A stretch of DNA of 64,000 bases from Mycobacterium alsense (GTDB lineage: Bacteria > Actinomycetota > Actinomycetes > Mycobacteriales > Mycobacteriaceae): contig NZ_MVHD01000025.1 in the NCBI RefSeq assembly GCF_002086635.1, positions 1 through 64,000 on the forward strand. The letters are read 5' to 3'. Both the position numbers and the translations under genes were made by a program. Positions 38,816 through 51,350 of this stretch are shown here, piece after piece (the first letter of the stretch is position 1; each line of letters starts with the position of its first letter). The notes under the pieces were generated by a model. It was not told the origin of the DNA. It ran no database searches and saw nothing but the letters and a program-made list of their open reading frames with translations.

Positions 38816-39175
38816 GTGGTCACGGTGACTGGCGCGACGCGGGTGCTGCGGGCCGTCGGGGTGGGTGCGGGCGTGGCCGGGCTGGCGGCGGCGCTGGCCG
38901 CGCCGGTCCACGCCGACCTGATGGGCGACGCGTTCCTGCGGGCCCTGACCAACGCGGGCGTTCCGGTTTTCGAGCCGGACAGCGCGACGGCGCGGGGGCA
39001 GTCGGTGTGCCCGCTGCTCGTGCAGCCGGGTGGGTCGTTCGACTCCGTGCTCGCCGCGATGGCCGACGGCGGCGGGCTGTCGCACGACGCGGCCGGCGTG
39101 TTCACCATCATCGCGATCGCAACCTATTGCCCGGCGGTGCTGGCGCCGTTGCTGTCCAACCGGGTCCCCGCCTAA
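38816..39175 (+). CDS. secreted DUF732-type protein (LprJ-like)
   Basis: A 119-aa exported protein with an N-terminal signal (hydrophobic Gly/Val/Ala core, cleavage after PVHA) followed by a small domain with two Cys (VCPLL and TYCPAV) that may form a disulfide. This matches the mycobacterial DUF732 group. M. tuberculosis lprJ (Rv1690) is at the same place and is a lipoprotein, but here no lipobox Cys follows the signal, so the protein is probably soluble and secreted. The start is GTG 38816 or GTG 38825; neither has a strong ribosome site. Confidence 0.78.
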   Translation: MVTVTGATRVLRAVGVGAGVAGLAAALAAPVHADLMGDAFLRALTNAGVPVFEPDSATARGQSVCPLLVQPGGSFDSVLAAMADGGGLSHDAAGVFTIIAIATYCPAVLAPLLSNRVPA

Positions 39176-39196
39176 CCACGTCGTATTCTCGGCTGC

Positions 39197-39907
39197 GTGA
39201 TCGACAACGGGCAGCGGCGTGGGCCGCGCAAGGAGCGCGCGGCCCGGGACGGCCCCCCGATACCGCCCGGCGTGGAGGCCAACCAGCTGGCGCCCGAGAT
39301 CCGGCGCGAGCTGAGCACCCTGGACCGCGCCACCGCCGACGCGGTGGCGCGCCACCTGGTCGCCGCGGGCGAGCTGCTCGACGACGACCCCGAGGCCGCG
39401 CTGAGTCACGCCCGCGCGGCGCGCGCCCGCTCCAGCAGGATCGCCGCGGTGCGCGAGGCCGTTGGCATCGCCGCCTACCGCTGCGGCGACTGGTCCCAGG
39501 CGCTGGCCGAATTGCGCGCCGCCCGAAGGATGGGCAGCAAGTCGCTGCTGTTGCCGCTGATCGTGGATTGCGAACGCGGGCTTGGCCGCCCGGAGCGGGC
39601 GATCGAACTTGCGCGCGGCCCCGAGGCGGCCCAGCTGTCCGGTGACGACGCCGACGAGTTGCGCATCGTCGCCGCCGGCGCCCGTGCGGACCTGGGCCAG
39701 CTGGAGCAGGCGCTGACGATCCTGTCCACGCCGCAGCTGGACCCCAACCGCACGGGCTCGACGGCGGCGCGGCTGTTCTACGCCTACGCCGACACGCTGC
39801 TGGCGCTGGACCGCAAAGACGATGCGCTGCAATGGTTTCTGCGCTCGGCGGCCGCCGACATCGACGGCGAAACCGACGCCGAGGAACGAGTCGGCGAACT
39901 CGCGTGA
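39197..39907 (+). CDS. TPR-like helical repeat protein (Rv1691-like)
   Basis: A 236-aa protein made of paired helices resembling tetratricopeptide repeats (for example ALSHARAARARS, YRCGDWSQALAELRAARR, RADLGQLEQALTIL, YADTLLALDRKDDALQWF). Such repeats bind partner proteins. A charged 20-residue N-terminus precedes them. GTG 39197 is the start and the last codons overlap the HAD gene (GTGA), so the two are coupled. The partner is unknown. Confidence 0.82.
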   Translation: MIDNGQRRGPRKERAARDGPPIPPGVEANQLAPEIRRELSTLDRATADAVARHLVAAGELLDDDPEAALSHARAARARSSRIAAVREAVGIAAYRCGDWSQALAELRAARRMGSKSLLLPLIVDCERGLGRPERAIELARGPEAAQLSGDDADELRIVAAGARADLGQLEQALTILSTPQLDPNRTGSTAARLFYAYADTLLALDRKDDALQWFLRSAAADIDGETDAEERVGELA

Positions 39908-40899
39908 AAAACCTTGCGCAACAATACGATTGCCTGCTTATCGATCTGGACGGGACGGTCTTTCGCGGCGCGCGGCCCACCGAGGGCGCGGTGCGGGCGC
40001 TCGACGAGGTCACCGGCCGCAAGCTGTATGTCACCAACAACGCCTCGCGCAGCGCCGACGAGGTGGCGTCGCACCTGCGCGACCTGGGCTTCGCCGCCAC
40101 CGGTTCGGACGTCGTCACCAGCGCGCAGAGCGCGGCCGGGTTGCTGGCGGGCGAGTTGGCGCCGGGCTCGCGGGTGCTGATCGTGGGCACCGACGCGTTG
40201 GCCGACGAGATCGCCGCGGTCGGGCTGTGCCCGGTGCGCCGCTACGAGGAGGACCCGGTCGCGGTCGTACAGGGGCTGTCCACCACCATCGGCTGGCCGG
40301 ACCTCGCGGAGGCCGCGCTGGCGATCCGGGCGGGCGCGCTGTGGGTAGCGGCCAACGTCGACCCCACGTTGCCCACCGAGCGGGGCCTGCTGCCCGGCAA
40401 CGGATCGTTCGTGGCGGCGCTGCGGGCGGCCACCGGCGCCGAACCGCGGGTCGCGGGCAAGCCGGCGCCGCGGCTCCTGCGGGACGCGGTGGGCCGCGGC
40501 GATTTCCGCGCGCCGCTGGTGGTCGGGGACCGGTTGGACACCGACATCGAGGGCGCCAACGCCGCCGGGCTGCCCAGCCTGATGGTGCTCACCGGCGTCA
40601 GCACCGTGCGGGACGCGGTCTACGCCGCCCCCGCCTGCCGGCCGACCTACATCGGGCACGACCTGCGCTCGCTGCACGAGGACGGCGACGCGCTCGCGGT
40701 GGGCCCGCAGCCGGGCTGGCGGGTCGACGCCGGGGACGGCGCGGTGACCGTCCGCGCCGACGGCGCGGACGAGGGGGACGGGCTGGCGGTGGTCCGCGCG
40801 GTCGCCGCCGCGGTGTGGGACGCCCGAGGCGACGACGTGCGCGTCCGGGCCGCCGACGACCGCGCCCGCGACGCGCTGCGGCGGTGGTGTCTGGACTAG
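39904..40899 (+). CDS. HAD-superfamily sugar phosphatase, glycerol-3-phosphate phosphatase (Rv1692-like)
   Basis: A 331-aa HAD phosphatase of the NagD type. Motif I is LLIDLDGTV (nucleophile Asp in the first 16 residues), motif II TNNASRS, motif III in GKPAPRLL and motif IV VGDRLDTDIEGAN. The M. tuberculosis orthologue Rv1692 is reported to dephosphorylate glycerol 3-phosphate, feeding phospholipid recycling. The C-terminal 80 residues extend past the core. GTG 39904 overlaps the previous stop by 4 bp. Confidence 0.9.
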   Translation: MKNLAQQYDCLLIDLDGTVFRGARPTEGAVRALDEVTGRKLYVTNNASRSADEVASHLRDLGFAATGSDVVTSAQSAAGLLAGELAPGSRVLIVGTDALADEIAAVGLCPVRRYEEDPVAVVQGLSTTIGWPDLAEAALAIRAGALWVAANVDPTLPTERGLLPGNGSFVAALRAATGAEPRVAGKPAPRLLRDAVGRGDFRAPLVVGDRLDTDIEGANAAGLPSLMVLTGVSTVRDAVYAAPACRPTYIGHDLRSLHEDGDALAVGPQPGWRVDAGDGAVTVRADGADEGDGLAVVRAVAAAVWDARGDDVRVRAADDRARDALRRWCLD

Positions 40900-40911
40900 C
40901 GTAGGTACGCC

Positions 40912-41097
40912 ATGACTATCGATCCCGATCGAATTCGCGCTGAAATCGACGCCCTGCTGGCCCAGCTGCCCGAGCCCGGGGACGCGCCAAGCCCGGAGGA
41001 CGGGCCGTCGCTCGCCCAGCTCGAGGAGATCGCGCGCCGGCTGTCCGAGGCGCACGACGTGCTGCTGGCCGCGCTGGAGTCGGCGGAGAAGGGCTGA
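40912..41097 (+). CDS. small conserved hypothetical protein (Rv1693-like)
   Basis: A 61-aa acidic protein, mostly helical: IDALLAQLPEPG, then LAQLEEIARRLSEAHDVLLAALESAEKG, which could form a coiled coil. It is 12 bp after the phosphatase and 8 bp before tlyA, on the same strand, so it is part of the operon. Rv1693 is similar in size and place. The function is unknown. Confidence 0.75.
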   Translation: MTIDPDRIRAEIDALLAQLPEPGDAPSPEDGPSLAQLEEIARRLSEAHDVLLAALESAEKG

Positions 41098-41105
41098 GCG
41101 CGGCC

Positions 41106-41915
41106 GTGGCACGGCGCGCCCGCGTCGACGCCGAGCTGGTCCGCCGGGGGCTCGCGCGGTCCCGCCAGCAGGCCGCGGAGTTGATCGGCGCCGGCAAGGT
41201 GAGCATCGACGGCCTGCCGGCCCGCAAGCCCGGCACCGCCGTCGACGTCACCGCGGCCCTGACCGTCGCCCCCGACATCGGGCGCAGCTGGGTGTCGCGC
41301 GGCGCGCACAAGCTCATCGGCGCCCTGGACGCCTTCGGCATCCCGGTCGAGGGCCGGCGCTGCCTGGACGCCGGCGCGTCGACGGGCGGGTTCACCGAGG
41401 TGCTGCTGGACCGCGGGGCCGCCGAGGTGGTGGCCGCGGACGTGGGGTACGGGCAGCTGGCCTGGTCCCTGCGCTGCGATCCCCGGGTCGCCGTCGCCGA
41501 GCGGACCAACGCCCGCGACCTGGCGCCCGATGCGATCGGCGGGCCCGTCGACCTGGTGGTGGCCGACCTGTCGTTCATCTCCCTGGCCACCGTGCTGCCC
41601 GCGCTGATTGGATGCGCCCGGCCCAGCGCGGATATCGTTCCCATGGTGAAGCCGCAGTTCGAGGTGGGCAGGGGTCGGGTCGGCGCCGGCGGCGTCGTGC
41701 GCGACCCCAACCTGCGCGCCGACGCCGTGCTGGCCGCGGCGCGCCGCGCCGGGGAGCTGGGCTGGCCCGCCGTCGACGTCACCGCCAGCCCGCTGCCGGG
41801 CCCGTCGGGCAACGTCGAATACTTTCTGTGGTTGCGCGCCCAGACGGAGCGCGCACTATCGGGTGAGGGGTTGGTGGCCGCGGTGCGGCGCGCGGTGAGT
41901 GAGGGACCGGCATGA
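41106..41915 (+). CDS. tlyA: rRNA 2'-O-methyltransferase TlyA
   Basis: A 269-aa enzyme with an N-terminal S4 domain (about 4-65, [20 protein letters not shown]) and a FtsJ-like SAM-dependent methyltransferase domain ([20 protein letters not shown], then [10 protein letters not shown]). In mycobacteria TlyA methylates 16S C1409 and 23S C1920 and its loss gives capreomycin resistance. GTG 41106 follows Rv1693-like by 8 bp, and its stop overlaps the nadK start (ATGA). The length matches Rv1694 (268 aa). Confidence 0.95.
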   Translation: MARRARVDAELVRRGLARSRQQAAELIGAGKVSIDGLPARKPGTAVDVTAALTVAPDIGRSWVSRGAHKLIGALDAFGIPVEGRRCLDAGASTGGFTEVLLDRGAAEVVAADVGYGQLAWSLRCDPRVAVAERTNARDLAPDAIGGPVDLVVADLSFISLATVLPALIGCARPSADIVPMVKPQFEVGRGRVGAGGVVRDPNLRADAVLAAARRAGELGWPAVDVTASPLPGPSGNVEYFLWLRAQTERALSGEGLVAAVRRAVSEGPA

Positions 41916-42835
41916 GCTCTGAGCGCACCGTCCTGCTGGTCGTCCACACCGGCCGCGACGAGGCGACGGAAACCGCGCGGCGGGTGGAGAAGGTGCTGGG
42001 CGACAACGGGATTGGGTTGCGCGTGCTTTCCGCCGAGGCCGTGGACCGGGGATCGCTGCACCTGGCTCCCGACGACATGCGGGCCATGGGCGTCGAAATC
42101 GAGGTGGTCGACGCCGACCCCCAGGCGGCCGAGGGCTGCGAGCTGGTGCTGGTGCTCGGCGGCGACGGCACCTTCCTGCGGGCGGCCGAACTGGCCCGCA
42201 ACGCCGGGATCCCGGTGCTGGGCGTCAACCTGGGCCGGATCGGCTTTCTGGCCGAGGCGGAGGCGGAGGCCATCGACCGGGTGCTCGACCACGTGGTGGC
42301 CCGCGACTACCGGGTGGAGAACCGCCTGACGCTGGACATCATGGTGCGCCACCGGGGCCGCGTCATCGAGCACGGGTGGGCGCTGAACGAAGCCAGCCTG
42401 GAAAAGGGCCCGCGGCTCGGGGTGCTGGGCGTGGTCGTCGAGATCGACGGGCGCCCGGTGTCGGCGTTCGGCTGCGACGGCGTGTTGGTGTCGACACCTA
42501 CCGGGTCCACCGCCTACGCGTTCTCCGCGGGCGGCCCGGTGCTGTGGCCCGACCTCGAGGCAATCCTGGTGGTGCCCAACAACGCTCACGCGCTGTTCGG
42601 GCGGCCCATGGTCACCAGCCCCGAGGCCACCATCGCGATCGAGATCGAGGCCGGCGGCCACGACGCCCTGGTGTTCTGCGACGGCCGCCGCGAGATGCGG
42701 ATACCGGCCGGCAGCCGCATCGAGGTGACCCGCTGCGACACCCCGGTCAGGTGGGCGCGGCTGGACAGCGCGCCGTTCACCGACCGCCTGGTGCGCAAAT
42801 TCCGGTTGCCCGTGACCGGTTGGCGCGGGAATTAA
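41912..42835 (+). CDS. nadK: NAD kinase
   Basis: A 307-aa enzyme that phosphorylates NAD to NADP, also called PpnK. The [11 protein letters not shown] motif near residue 79 is the NAD-kinase signature, with the later [20 protein letters not shown] segment. It starts at ATG 41912, overlapping tlyA by 4 bp, and ends one base into recN (TAATG). Confidence 0.96.
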   Translation: MSSERTVLLVVHTGRDEATETARRVEKVLGDNGIGLRVLSAEAVDRGSLHLAPDDMRAMGVEIEVVDADPQAAEGCELVLVLGGDGTFLRAAELARNAGIPVLGVNLGRIGFLAEAEAEAIDRVLDHVVARDYRVENRLTLDIMVRHRGRVIEHGWALNEASLEKGPRLGVLGVVVEIDGRPVSAFGCDGVLVSTPTGSTAYAFSAGGPVLWPDLEAILVVPNNAHALFGRPMVTSPEATIAIEIEAGGHDALVFCDGRREMRIPAGSRIEVTRCDTPVRWARLDSAPFTDRLVRKFRLPVTGWRGN

Positions 42836-44604
42836 TGCTGACCGAACTTCGCATCGAGTCGCTGGGCGCCATCAGCGTCGCGACCGCGGAGTTCGGTCGC
42901 GGCCTGACCGTGCTCACCGGGGAGACGGGCGCCGGCAAGACGATGGTGGTGACCGGGCTGCACCTGCTCGGCGGCGCCCGCGCCGACGCCACCCGGGTCC
43001 GGTCCGGGGCCGAGCGCGCGATCGTCGAAGGCCGTTTCACCACAAGCGATCTCGACGACCTCGCGGCGGCCCACCTGGACGAGATGCTCGACGCGTCGGG
43101 CGCCGAGCGCGACGAGGACGGCAGCGTGATCACGCTGCGCTCGGTCAGCCGGGACGGCCCCTCGCGCGCCTACCTGGGCGGCCGCAGCGTGCCCGCCAAG
43201 TCGCTGAGCGGCTTCACCACCGAGCTGCTGACCCTGCACGGGCAGAACGACCAGCTGCGGCTGATGCGCCCCGAGGAACAACGCGGCGCCCTGGACCGTT
43301 TTGCCGACGCCGCCTCCGCTCTGGAGCGCTACCGCAAGCTGCGCGACGCCTGGCTCACCGCGCGCCGCGACCTCGCCGACCGCCGCGACCGCGCCCGCGA
43401 ACTGGCCCAGGAGGCCGACCGGCTGAAGTTCGCGCTCGACGAGATCGACGCCGTCGACCCGCGGCCCGGCGAGGACGACGCGCTCGTCGCCGACATCCTG
43501 CGCCTCTCCGAGCTGGACACGCTGCGCGAGGCCGCCGCCACCGCGCGCGCCGCGCTGTCCGCCGACGACCCCGACGCGTTCGGCACCACCGCGACCGACG
43601 GCCTGGGAAGGGCGAGGGCCGCGCTGGAGTCCGCCGACGACGCGACGCTGCGGGCGCTGGCCGCCCAGATCGGCGAGGCGCTGACGGTGGTCGCCGACGC
43701 CGCGCACGAACTCGGCGGGTTCCTGGACGAGCTGCCGGTCGACGCCAGCGCGCTGGAGTCCAAGCTCGCCCGCCAGGCCCAGCTGCGCATGCTGACGCGC
43801 AAGTACGCCGCCGACATCGACGGCGTGCTGCGATGGGCCCGCGAGTCGCGGGAACGGCTGGCCCAGCTCGACGTCTCCGAGGAGGGCCTGGCGGCCCTGG
43901 AACGCCGCGTGGACGAGCTGGCCCGCGAACTGGGCGGGGCCGCGGTCGATCTCGGCAAGACCCGGCGCAAGGCCGCCAAGCGGCTGGCCAAGGAGGTGAC
44001 CGCGGAGCTGTCCGCGCTGGCGATGGCCGACGCCGAGTTCACCGTCGACGTCGCGACGGACATCGTCCCGGGAGCGGCCGGACCGGGCGACCCCGCCATC
44101 CTCCGGCTGCCCTCGGGCGAGCTCGTCCGGGCCGGCGCCGACGGCGTCGACCAGGTCGAGTTCGGCTTCGCCGCCCACCGCGGCATGACGGTGCTGCCGC
44201 TCGCCAAGAGCGCGTCGGGCGGCGAGCTGTCGCGCGTGATGCTCGCGCTCGAGGTGGTGCTCGCCGCGTCGCGCAGGATCTCGGTGGGCACCACGATGGT
44301 GTTCGACGAGATCGACGCCGGCGTCGGCGGCCGGGCCGCGGTGCAGATCGGGCGGCGGCTGGCCCGGCTGGCCCGCACCCACCAGGTCATCGTCGTCACC
44401 CATCTGCCACAGGTGGCGGCTTACGCCGACGTGCACCTGGTGGTGCACGGCACCGGGCCGAACGGCGCCAGCGGGGTGCGGCGGGTCAGCGACGACGACC
44501 GGGTGGCCGAGCTGGCCCGGATGCTGGCCGGGCTGGGCGAGTCGGACAGCGGCCGCGCCCACGCCCGCGAACTGCTCGACGCCGCCCAAGCCGACCAGAT
44601 CTGA
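42835..44604 (+). CDS. recN: DNA repair protein RecN
   Basis: A 589-aa SMC-like ATPase. Walker A is GETGAGKTM near residue 33, a long coiled coil occupies about 150-430, and the signature SGGELSRVMLA and Walker B MVFDEIDAGVGG follow, ending in a D-loop/switch region (IVVTHLPQVAAYAD). RecN holds broken DNA ends together during double-strand-break repair. ATG 42835 overlaps the nadK stop by one base; a longer open frame runs back through nadK and is not real. Confidence 0.95.
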   Translation: MLTELRIESLGAISVATAEFGRGLTVLTGETGAGKTMVVTGLHLLGGARADATRVRSGAERAIVEGRFTTSDLDDLAAAHLDEMLDASGAERDEDGSVITLRSVSRDGPSRAYLGGRSVPAKSLSGFTTELLTLHGQNDQLRLMRPEEQRGALDRFADAASALERYRKLRDAWLTARRDLADRRDRARELAQEADRLKFALDEIDAVDPRPGEDDALVADILRLSELDTLREAAATARAALSADDPDAFGTTATDGLGRARAALESADDATLRALAAQIGEALTVVADAAHELGGFLDELPVDASALESKLARQAQLRMLTRKYAADIDGVLRWARESRERLAQLDVSEEGLAALERRVDELARELGGAAVDLGKTRRKAAKRLAKEVTAELSALAMADAEFTVDVATDIVPGAAGPGDPAILRLPSGELVRAGADGVDQVEFGFAAHRGMTVLPLAKSASGGELSRVMLALEVVLAASRRISVGTTMVFDEIDAGVGGRAAVQIGRRLARLARTHQVIVVTHLPQVAAYADVHLVVHGTGPNGASGVRRVSDDDRVAELARMLAGLGESDSGRAHARELLDAAQADQI

Positions 44605-44795
44605 CCCCCGCCGAGCCCCCTCTCCTCGCGAGCGCGCGGGTCGGCACGACACGCCGAAAAGCCCGTACATTTGCGGGCGCTCGCGCGACCGAGCCGTGAC
44701 CGGCTTGTGACTGCTGTGACTCTAGATAACTTCTGAGGCCAATGTTACGGCGCGCCTCCACGCGTCACCCGCGCTTCGACTAGAGAATCGCCCCC

Positions 44796-45977
44796 ATGAA
44801 GATGTCAGGACTGCTCTCGCGTAATACGACCCGGCCGGGCCTGACGGGCACCGCCCGGGTCGACCGGAACATCGACCGCCTGCTGCGCAGGGTGTGTCCC
44901 GGCGACATCGTCGTCCTCGACATCCTCGACCTGGACCGCATTACCGCCGACGCGCTGGTGGAGGCCGACGTCGCAGCCGTCGTCAACGCCTCGCCGTCGG
45001 TGTCGGGCCGCTACCCCAACCTCGGGCCCGAGGTGCTGGTCAACAACGGCGTGACCCTCATCGACGAGACCGGGCCGGACGTCTTCAAGAAGGTCAAGGA
45101 CGGCGCCAAGGTTCGCCTGTACGAGGGCGGGGTGTATTCCGGCGACCGCCGGCTGGTGCGCGGCACCGAACGCACCGACCACGACATCGCCGACCTGATG
45201 CGGGAGGCCAAGAGCGGCCTGGCCGCCCACCTGGAGGCGTTCGCCGGCAACACCATCGAATTCATCAAGAGCGAAAGCCCGCTGCTGATCGACGGCATCG
45301 GCATCCCCGACATCGACGTCGACCTGCGCCGCCGGCACGTGGTGATCGTGGCCGACGAGCCCACCGCCGCCGACGACCTGCGCTCGCTCAAGCCGTTCAT
45401 CAAGGAGTACCAGCCGGTGCTCATCGGCGTCGGTCCCGGCGCGGATGTGTTGCGCAAGGCCGGATATCGGCCGCAGATCATCGTCGGCGACCCCGATCAG
45501 ATCAGCACCGAGGCCCTCAAGTGCGGCGCCCACGTCGTGCTGCCCGCCGACGCCGACGGTCACGCGGCCGGCCTGGAGCGAATCCAGGACCTGGGCGTCG
45601 GGGCGATGACGTTTCCGGCCGCGGGATCGGCCGTCGACCTGGCGTTGCTGCTGGCCGACCACCACGGCGCCGCGTTGCTCGTGACCGCCGGCCACACCGC
45701 CAACATCGAGACGTTCTTCGACCGCACGCGCGCGCAGAGCAACCCCTCGACGTTTTTGACCCGCCTGCGGGTGGGGGAGAAGGTGGTGGACGCCAAGGCC
45801 GTTGCCACCCTGTACCGCAACCACATTTCGGCGGGCGCCATCGCGCTGCTGGCGCTGACGATGCTGATCGCCGTGATCGTGGCGCTATGGGTGTCGCGCA
45901 CCGACGCCACGGTGCTGCACTTTGTCGTCGATTACTGGAATCGCTTCTCCCTCTGGGTGCAGCACTTGGTCACCTAA
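44796..45977 (+). CDS. SteA-like cytokinesis protein (Rv1697-like)
   Basis: A 393-aa protein, the same length as Rv1697. The central part (about 150-330) resembles a thiamin-pyrophosphokinase-like domain (ADEPTAADDLRSL, GVGPGADVLRKAG), and a single membrane helix lies at about 349-370 (AIALLALTMLIAVIVALWVS). In Corynebacterium the SteA-SteB pair (this gene and the next) assists cell separation by activating peptidoglycan hydrolases. The 190 bp before it hold a hairpin near 44661-44678. Confidence 0.85.
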   Translation: MKMSGLLSRNTTRPGLTGTARVDRNIDRLLRRVCPGDIVVLDILDLDRITADALVEADVAAVVNASPSVSGRYPNLGPEVLVNNGVTLIDETGPDVFKKVKDGAKVRLYEGGVYSGDRRLVRGTERTDHDIADLMREAKSGLAAHLEAFAGNTIEFIKSESPLLIDGIGIPDIDVDLRRRHVVIVADEPTAADDLRSLKPFIKEYQPVLIGVGPGADVLRKAGYRPQIIVGDPDQISTEALKCGAHVVLPADADGHAAGLERIQDLGVGAMTFPAAGSAVDLALLLADHHGAALLVTAGHTANIETFFDRTRAQSNPSTFLTRLRVGEKVVDAKAVATLYRNHISAGAIALLALTMLIAVIVALWVSRTDATVLHFVVDYWNRFSLWVQHLVT

Positions 45978-46009
45978 ACCGGCCCTAAACCAGCGAGGAC
46001 GGTGCTTCC

Positions 46010-46954
46010 ATGATCTCGTTACGCCAACACGCGCTGTCACTGGCCGCCGTCTTCCTGGCGCTGGCAGTCGGAGTGGTGCTGGGCTCCGGATTCTTGTCGG
46101 ACAGCTTGCTGTCCAGCCTGCGTGCCGAGAAGCGTGACCTGTACACACAGATCAGCGGGCTCAACGACCAAAAGAACGTGCTGAACCAAAAGCTCGCCGC
46201 CGCAAACAATTTCGACAACCAGCTGGCCGGCCGGATCGTGCACGACGCGCTGGGGGGCAAGTCGGTGGTCGTCTTCCGCACCCCGGACGCCAAGGACGAC
46301 GACGTCGCCGCGGTCACCAAATTCATCGGCCAGGCCGGCGGCACGGTCTCGGGAACGGTGTCGCTGACGCAGGAGTTCGTCGACGCCAACTCCGCGGAGA
46401 AGCTGCGCACCGTGGTCAACTCGTCGGTCCTGCCCGCCGGGCAGCAGTTGAGCACCAAGCTCGTCGACCAGGGCTCACAGGCCGGCGACCTGCTGGGCAT
46501 CGCGCTGCTGATCAGCGCCGACCCCGCGCTGCCGCCCGTGGGCGACCCCGAGCGCGACACCGTGCTGGCGTCGCTGCGCGAAACCGGGTTCATCACCTAC
46601 CAGCCCGCCGACCACGTGGCGGCGGCCAACGCCGCGCTGGTCGTCACCGGCGGCGCGCTGCCGCAGGACGCCGGCAACCAGGGCGTGAGCGTGGCCCGGT
46701 TCTCCGCCGCGCTGGCCCCGCACGGGTCCGGCACCCTGCTGGCCGGGCGCGACGGTTCGGCCACGGGAGGCGCCGCGGTCGCCGTGACCCGCGCCGACCC
46801 CGGCATGTCGTCGGCGATCAGCACCGTCGACGACGTCGACGCCGCGCCGGGGCGGATCACCGCCGTGCTGGGCCTGCACGACCTGATCAACGGCGGGCAC
46901 GTCGGGCAGTACGGCACCGGGCACGGGGCCAGTTCGATCACGGTGCCCCAGTAG
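46010..46954 (+). CDS. mctB: MctB/SteB envelope protein (Rv1698-like)
   Basis: A 314-aa protein, the same length as Rv1698. An N-terminal membrane helix (about 6-28, SLAAVFLALAVGVVLGSGFL) is followed by a coiled coil (KRDLYTQISGLNDQKNVLNQ) and a periplasmic domain. M. tuberculosis MctB has been reported to limit intracellular copper and the corynebacterial homologue SteB acts with SteA at septa; the sequence alone does not decide between them. It lies 32 bp after the steA-like gene. Confidence 0.87.
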   Translation: MISLRQHALSLAAVFLALAVGVVLGSGFLSDSLLSSLRAEKRDLYTQISGLNDQKNVLNQKLAAANNFDNQLAGRIVHDALGGKSVVVFRTPDAKDDDVAAVTKFIGQAGGTVSGTVSLTQEFVDANSAEKLRTVVNSSVLPAGQQLSTKLVDQGSQAGDLLGIALLISADPALPPVGDPERDTVLASLRETGFITYQPADHVAAANAALVVTGGALPQDAGNQGVSVARFSAALAPHGSGTLLAGRDGSATGGAAVAVTRADPGMSSAISTVDDVDAAPGRITAVLGLHDLINGGHVGQYGTGHGASSITVPQ

Positions 46955-47045
46955 CGCCCAGTAACCGCCTTTGCTAGGGCGTGTTCGCGGCGGCACGCCG
47001 TGCCGGATGTTAGGGTGGGTTTCCGTGGTCGGCAGGCCCAGCTAG

Positions 47046-49454
<2,409 letters not shown>

Positions 49455-49458
<4 letters not shown>

Positions 49459-50393
49459 CCGCGGCGCTGGACACCCAACTGCAGGGCTACCTCGACCACC
49501 TGACCATCGAGCGGGGCGTGGCGAAAAACACCCTGAGCTCCTATCGCCGCGACCTGCGCCGCTACTCGAAGCACCTGTCCGACCGCGGAATTCACGATCT
49601 GGCCAAGGTCGGCGAGGACGACGTCAGCGCGTTTTTGGTGGCGCTGCGCCGCGGCGACCCCAATTCCGGGGCGGCCGCGCTGTCGGCGGTGTCGGCAGCG
49701 CGGGCGCTGATCGCCGTCCGCGGCCTGCACCGGTTCGCCGCCGCGGAGGGGCTCACCGAACTGGACGTGGCGCGGGCCGTGCGGCCGCCGACGCCGGGCC
49801 GCCGGCTGCCCAAGAGCCTGACGATCGACCAGGCGCTGGCGTTGCTGGAGGGCGCCGGCGGTGACAGCCCGAGCGACGGCCCGCTGACGCTGCGCAACCG
49901 CGCGCTGCTGGAGTTGTTGTACTCCACCGGATCTCGGATCTCGGAGGCCGTAGGCCTCGACGTCGACGACATCGACACCGAGGACAGGTCGGTGCTGCTG
50001 CGCGGCAAGGGCGGCAAGCAGCGGCTGGTGCCCGTCGGGCGCCCCGCGGTGCAGGCGGTGGACGCCTACCTGGTGCGCGGCCGGCCCGACCTCGCGCGCC
50101 GCGGCCGCGGGACGCCGGCCATCTTCCTCAACGCGCGGGGCGGCCGGTTGTCCCGGCAGAGCGCCTGGCAGGTGCTGCAGGACGCCGCCGAGCGCGCCGG
50201 CATCACGTCCGGCGTGTCGCCGCACATGCTGCGGCATTCGTTCGCCACCCACCTGCTCGAGGGCGGCGCCGACGTCCGCGTCGTGCAGGAGCTGTTGGGG
50301 CACGCCTCGGTGACCACGACGCAGATCTACACCCAGGTGACGGTGCACGCGCTGCGCGAGGTGTGGGCCGGGGCGCACCCACGCGCGCAATAA
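49455..50393 (+). CDS. xerD: site-specific tyrosine recombinase XerD
   Basis: A 312-aa recombinase for chromosome-dimer resolution, close to the 311 aa of M. tuberculosis XerD. Catalytic residues are seen in order: Arg in [11 protein letters not shown], Lys in GKGGKQR, His-Arg in [11 protein letters not shown], His in [10 protein letters not shown] and Tyr in TQIYTQVT. It acts at dif during division. GTG 49455 overlaps the NUDIX stop; the in-frame extension upstream is inside NUDIX. Confidence 0.95.
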
Positions 50394-50413
50394 CCCGCGA
50401 AGCTCGCGGCGCT

Positions 50414-51166
50414 CTACCCCAGGTAGTCGCTCTCGAGCACCAGGTCGGACGCCAGCGACTGGTATTCCAGGTGCGTCTTGTGCTCGACGGTGTTCCACAG
50501 CTTGCCCTGCTGCTGGCGCATGTACGCGCGGTACTTCGGCGAGCCGGGCAGCTTGACGTTGTCGGCGACCACGATCGAGCCCGGGTGCAGCCAGCCGCGG
50601 TCCACGATGCTCATCAGGTCGTCCAGGTAGACGTCCTTGTCGTGGTCGAGGAACACGAAATCCAGCGCGCCGGAGGCGAATCCGTGGTCATGGGCCAGCG
50701 CGTCGAGCGTGCGGCCGCCATCCCCGATGGTGCCGACGACACACGTCACCCGGTCGCCCACGCCGGCGTGCTCCCAGATCCGGCGGGCGTTGGCGGCGTT
50801 GGCCTCGGCCAGCTCGACGGAAAACACCCTGGCGGCCGGGGCGGCGCGGGCGATCCGCAGCGCCCCGTAGCCGCAATACGTACCCAGCTCGAGAGCGAGC
50901 GCGGGATCGGCGCGGCGCACGGCCGCGTCGAGCAAGAGGCCCTTCTCGTCGCCGACGTTGATCAGCATCGCCTTCTCGTAGGCGAACTTGTCGATGGTGG
51001 CCAGCACGTCGTCGACGTCGCCGGCGCGGGCGTTGGCCAGGACGTAGTCGACCGCGGCGGCTTCGCGCCCGTCGCCGATCTGGCCCGTGACGTTGATGTT
51101 GCGAATGCCGGGGGCCATCCGCCAGACCGACCACCGCAGCAGGGGGAGCCGTCGTTTGAGGTCCAT
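50414..51166 (-). CDS. catechol-O-methyltransferase-type O-methyltransferase (Rv1703c-like)
   Basis: A 250-aa SAM-dependent methyltransferase of the COMT class. SAM-binding motif LELGTYCGYGALRIA is near residue 92, the metal-binding Asp residues are in FLDHDKDVYLDDL and VADNVKLPGS, and NVGDEKG lies before the core. It is longer at the N-terminus than the 196 aa given for Rv1703c. The substrate is unknown but probably a catechol-like compound. It converges on xerD with 20 bp between stops. Confidence 0.87.
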   Translation of the reverse strand: MDLKRRLPLLRWSVWRMAPGIRNINVTGQIGDGREAAAVDYVLANARAGDVDDVLATIDKFAYEKAMLINVGDEKGLLLDAAVRRADPALALELGTYCGYGALRIARAAPAARVFSVELAEANAANARRIWEHAGVGDRVTCVVGTIGDGGRTLDALAHDHGFASGALDFVFLDHDKDVYLDDLMSIVDRGWLHPGSIVVADNVKLPGSPKYRAYMRQQQGKLWNTVEHKTHLEYQSLASDLVLESDYLG

Positions 51167-51350
51167 GGGAAACCACGATAGTGCGCCCCGCCAATGTTGC
51201 TGATGTGACTGAAGTTAACTCGCCGTGCGCCTGCGCGGCCCACCACAGAAATCCGTCCATATTGGCTGGTTACTTGCCTGCGGGTCGCCCGGCCTTGGCG
51301 CGCGCAGCCGCTACACTTTCTGCGATGTTCACCTCCCGAACACACCGGGC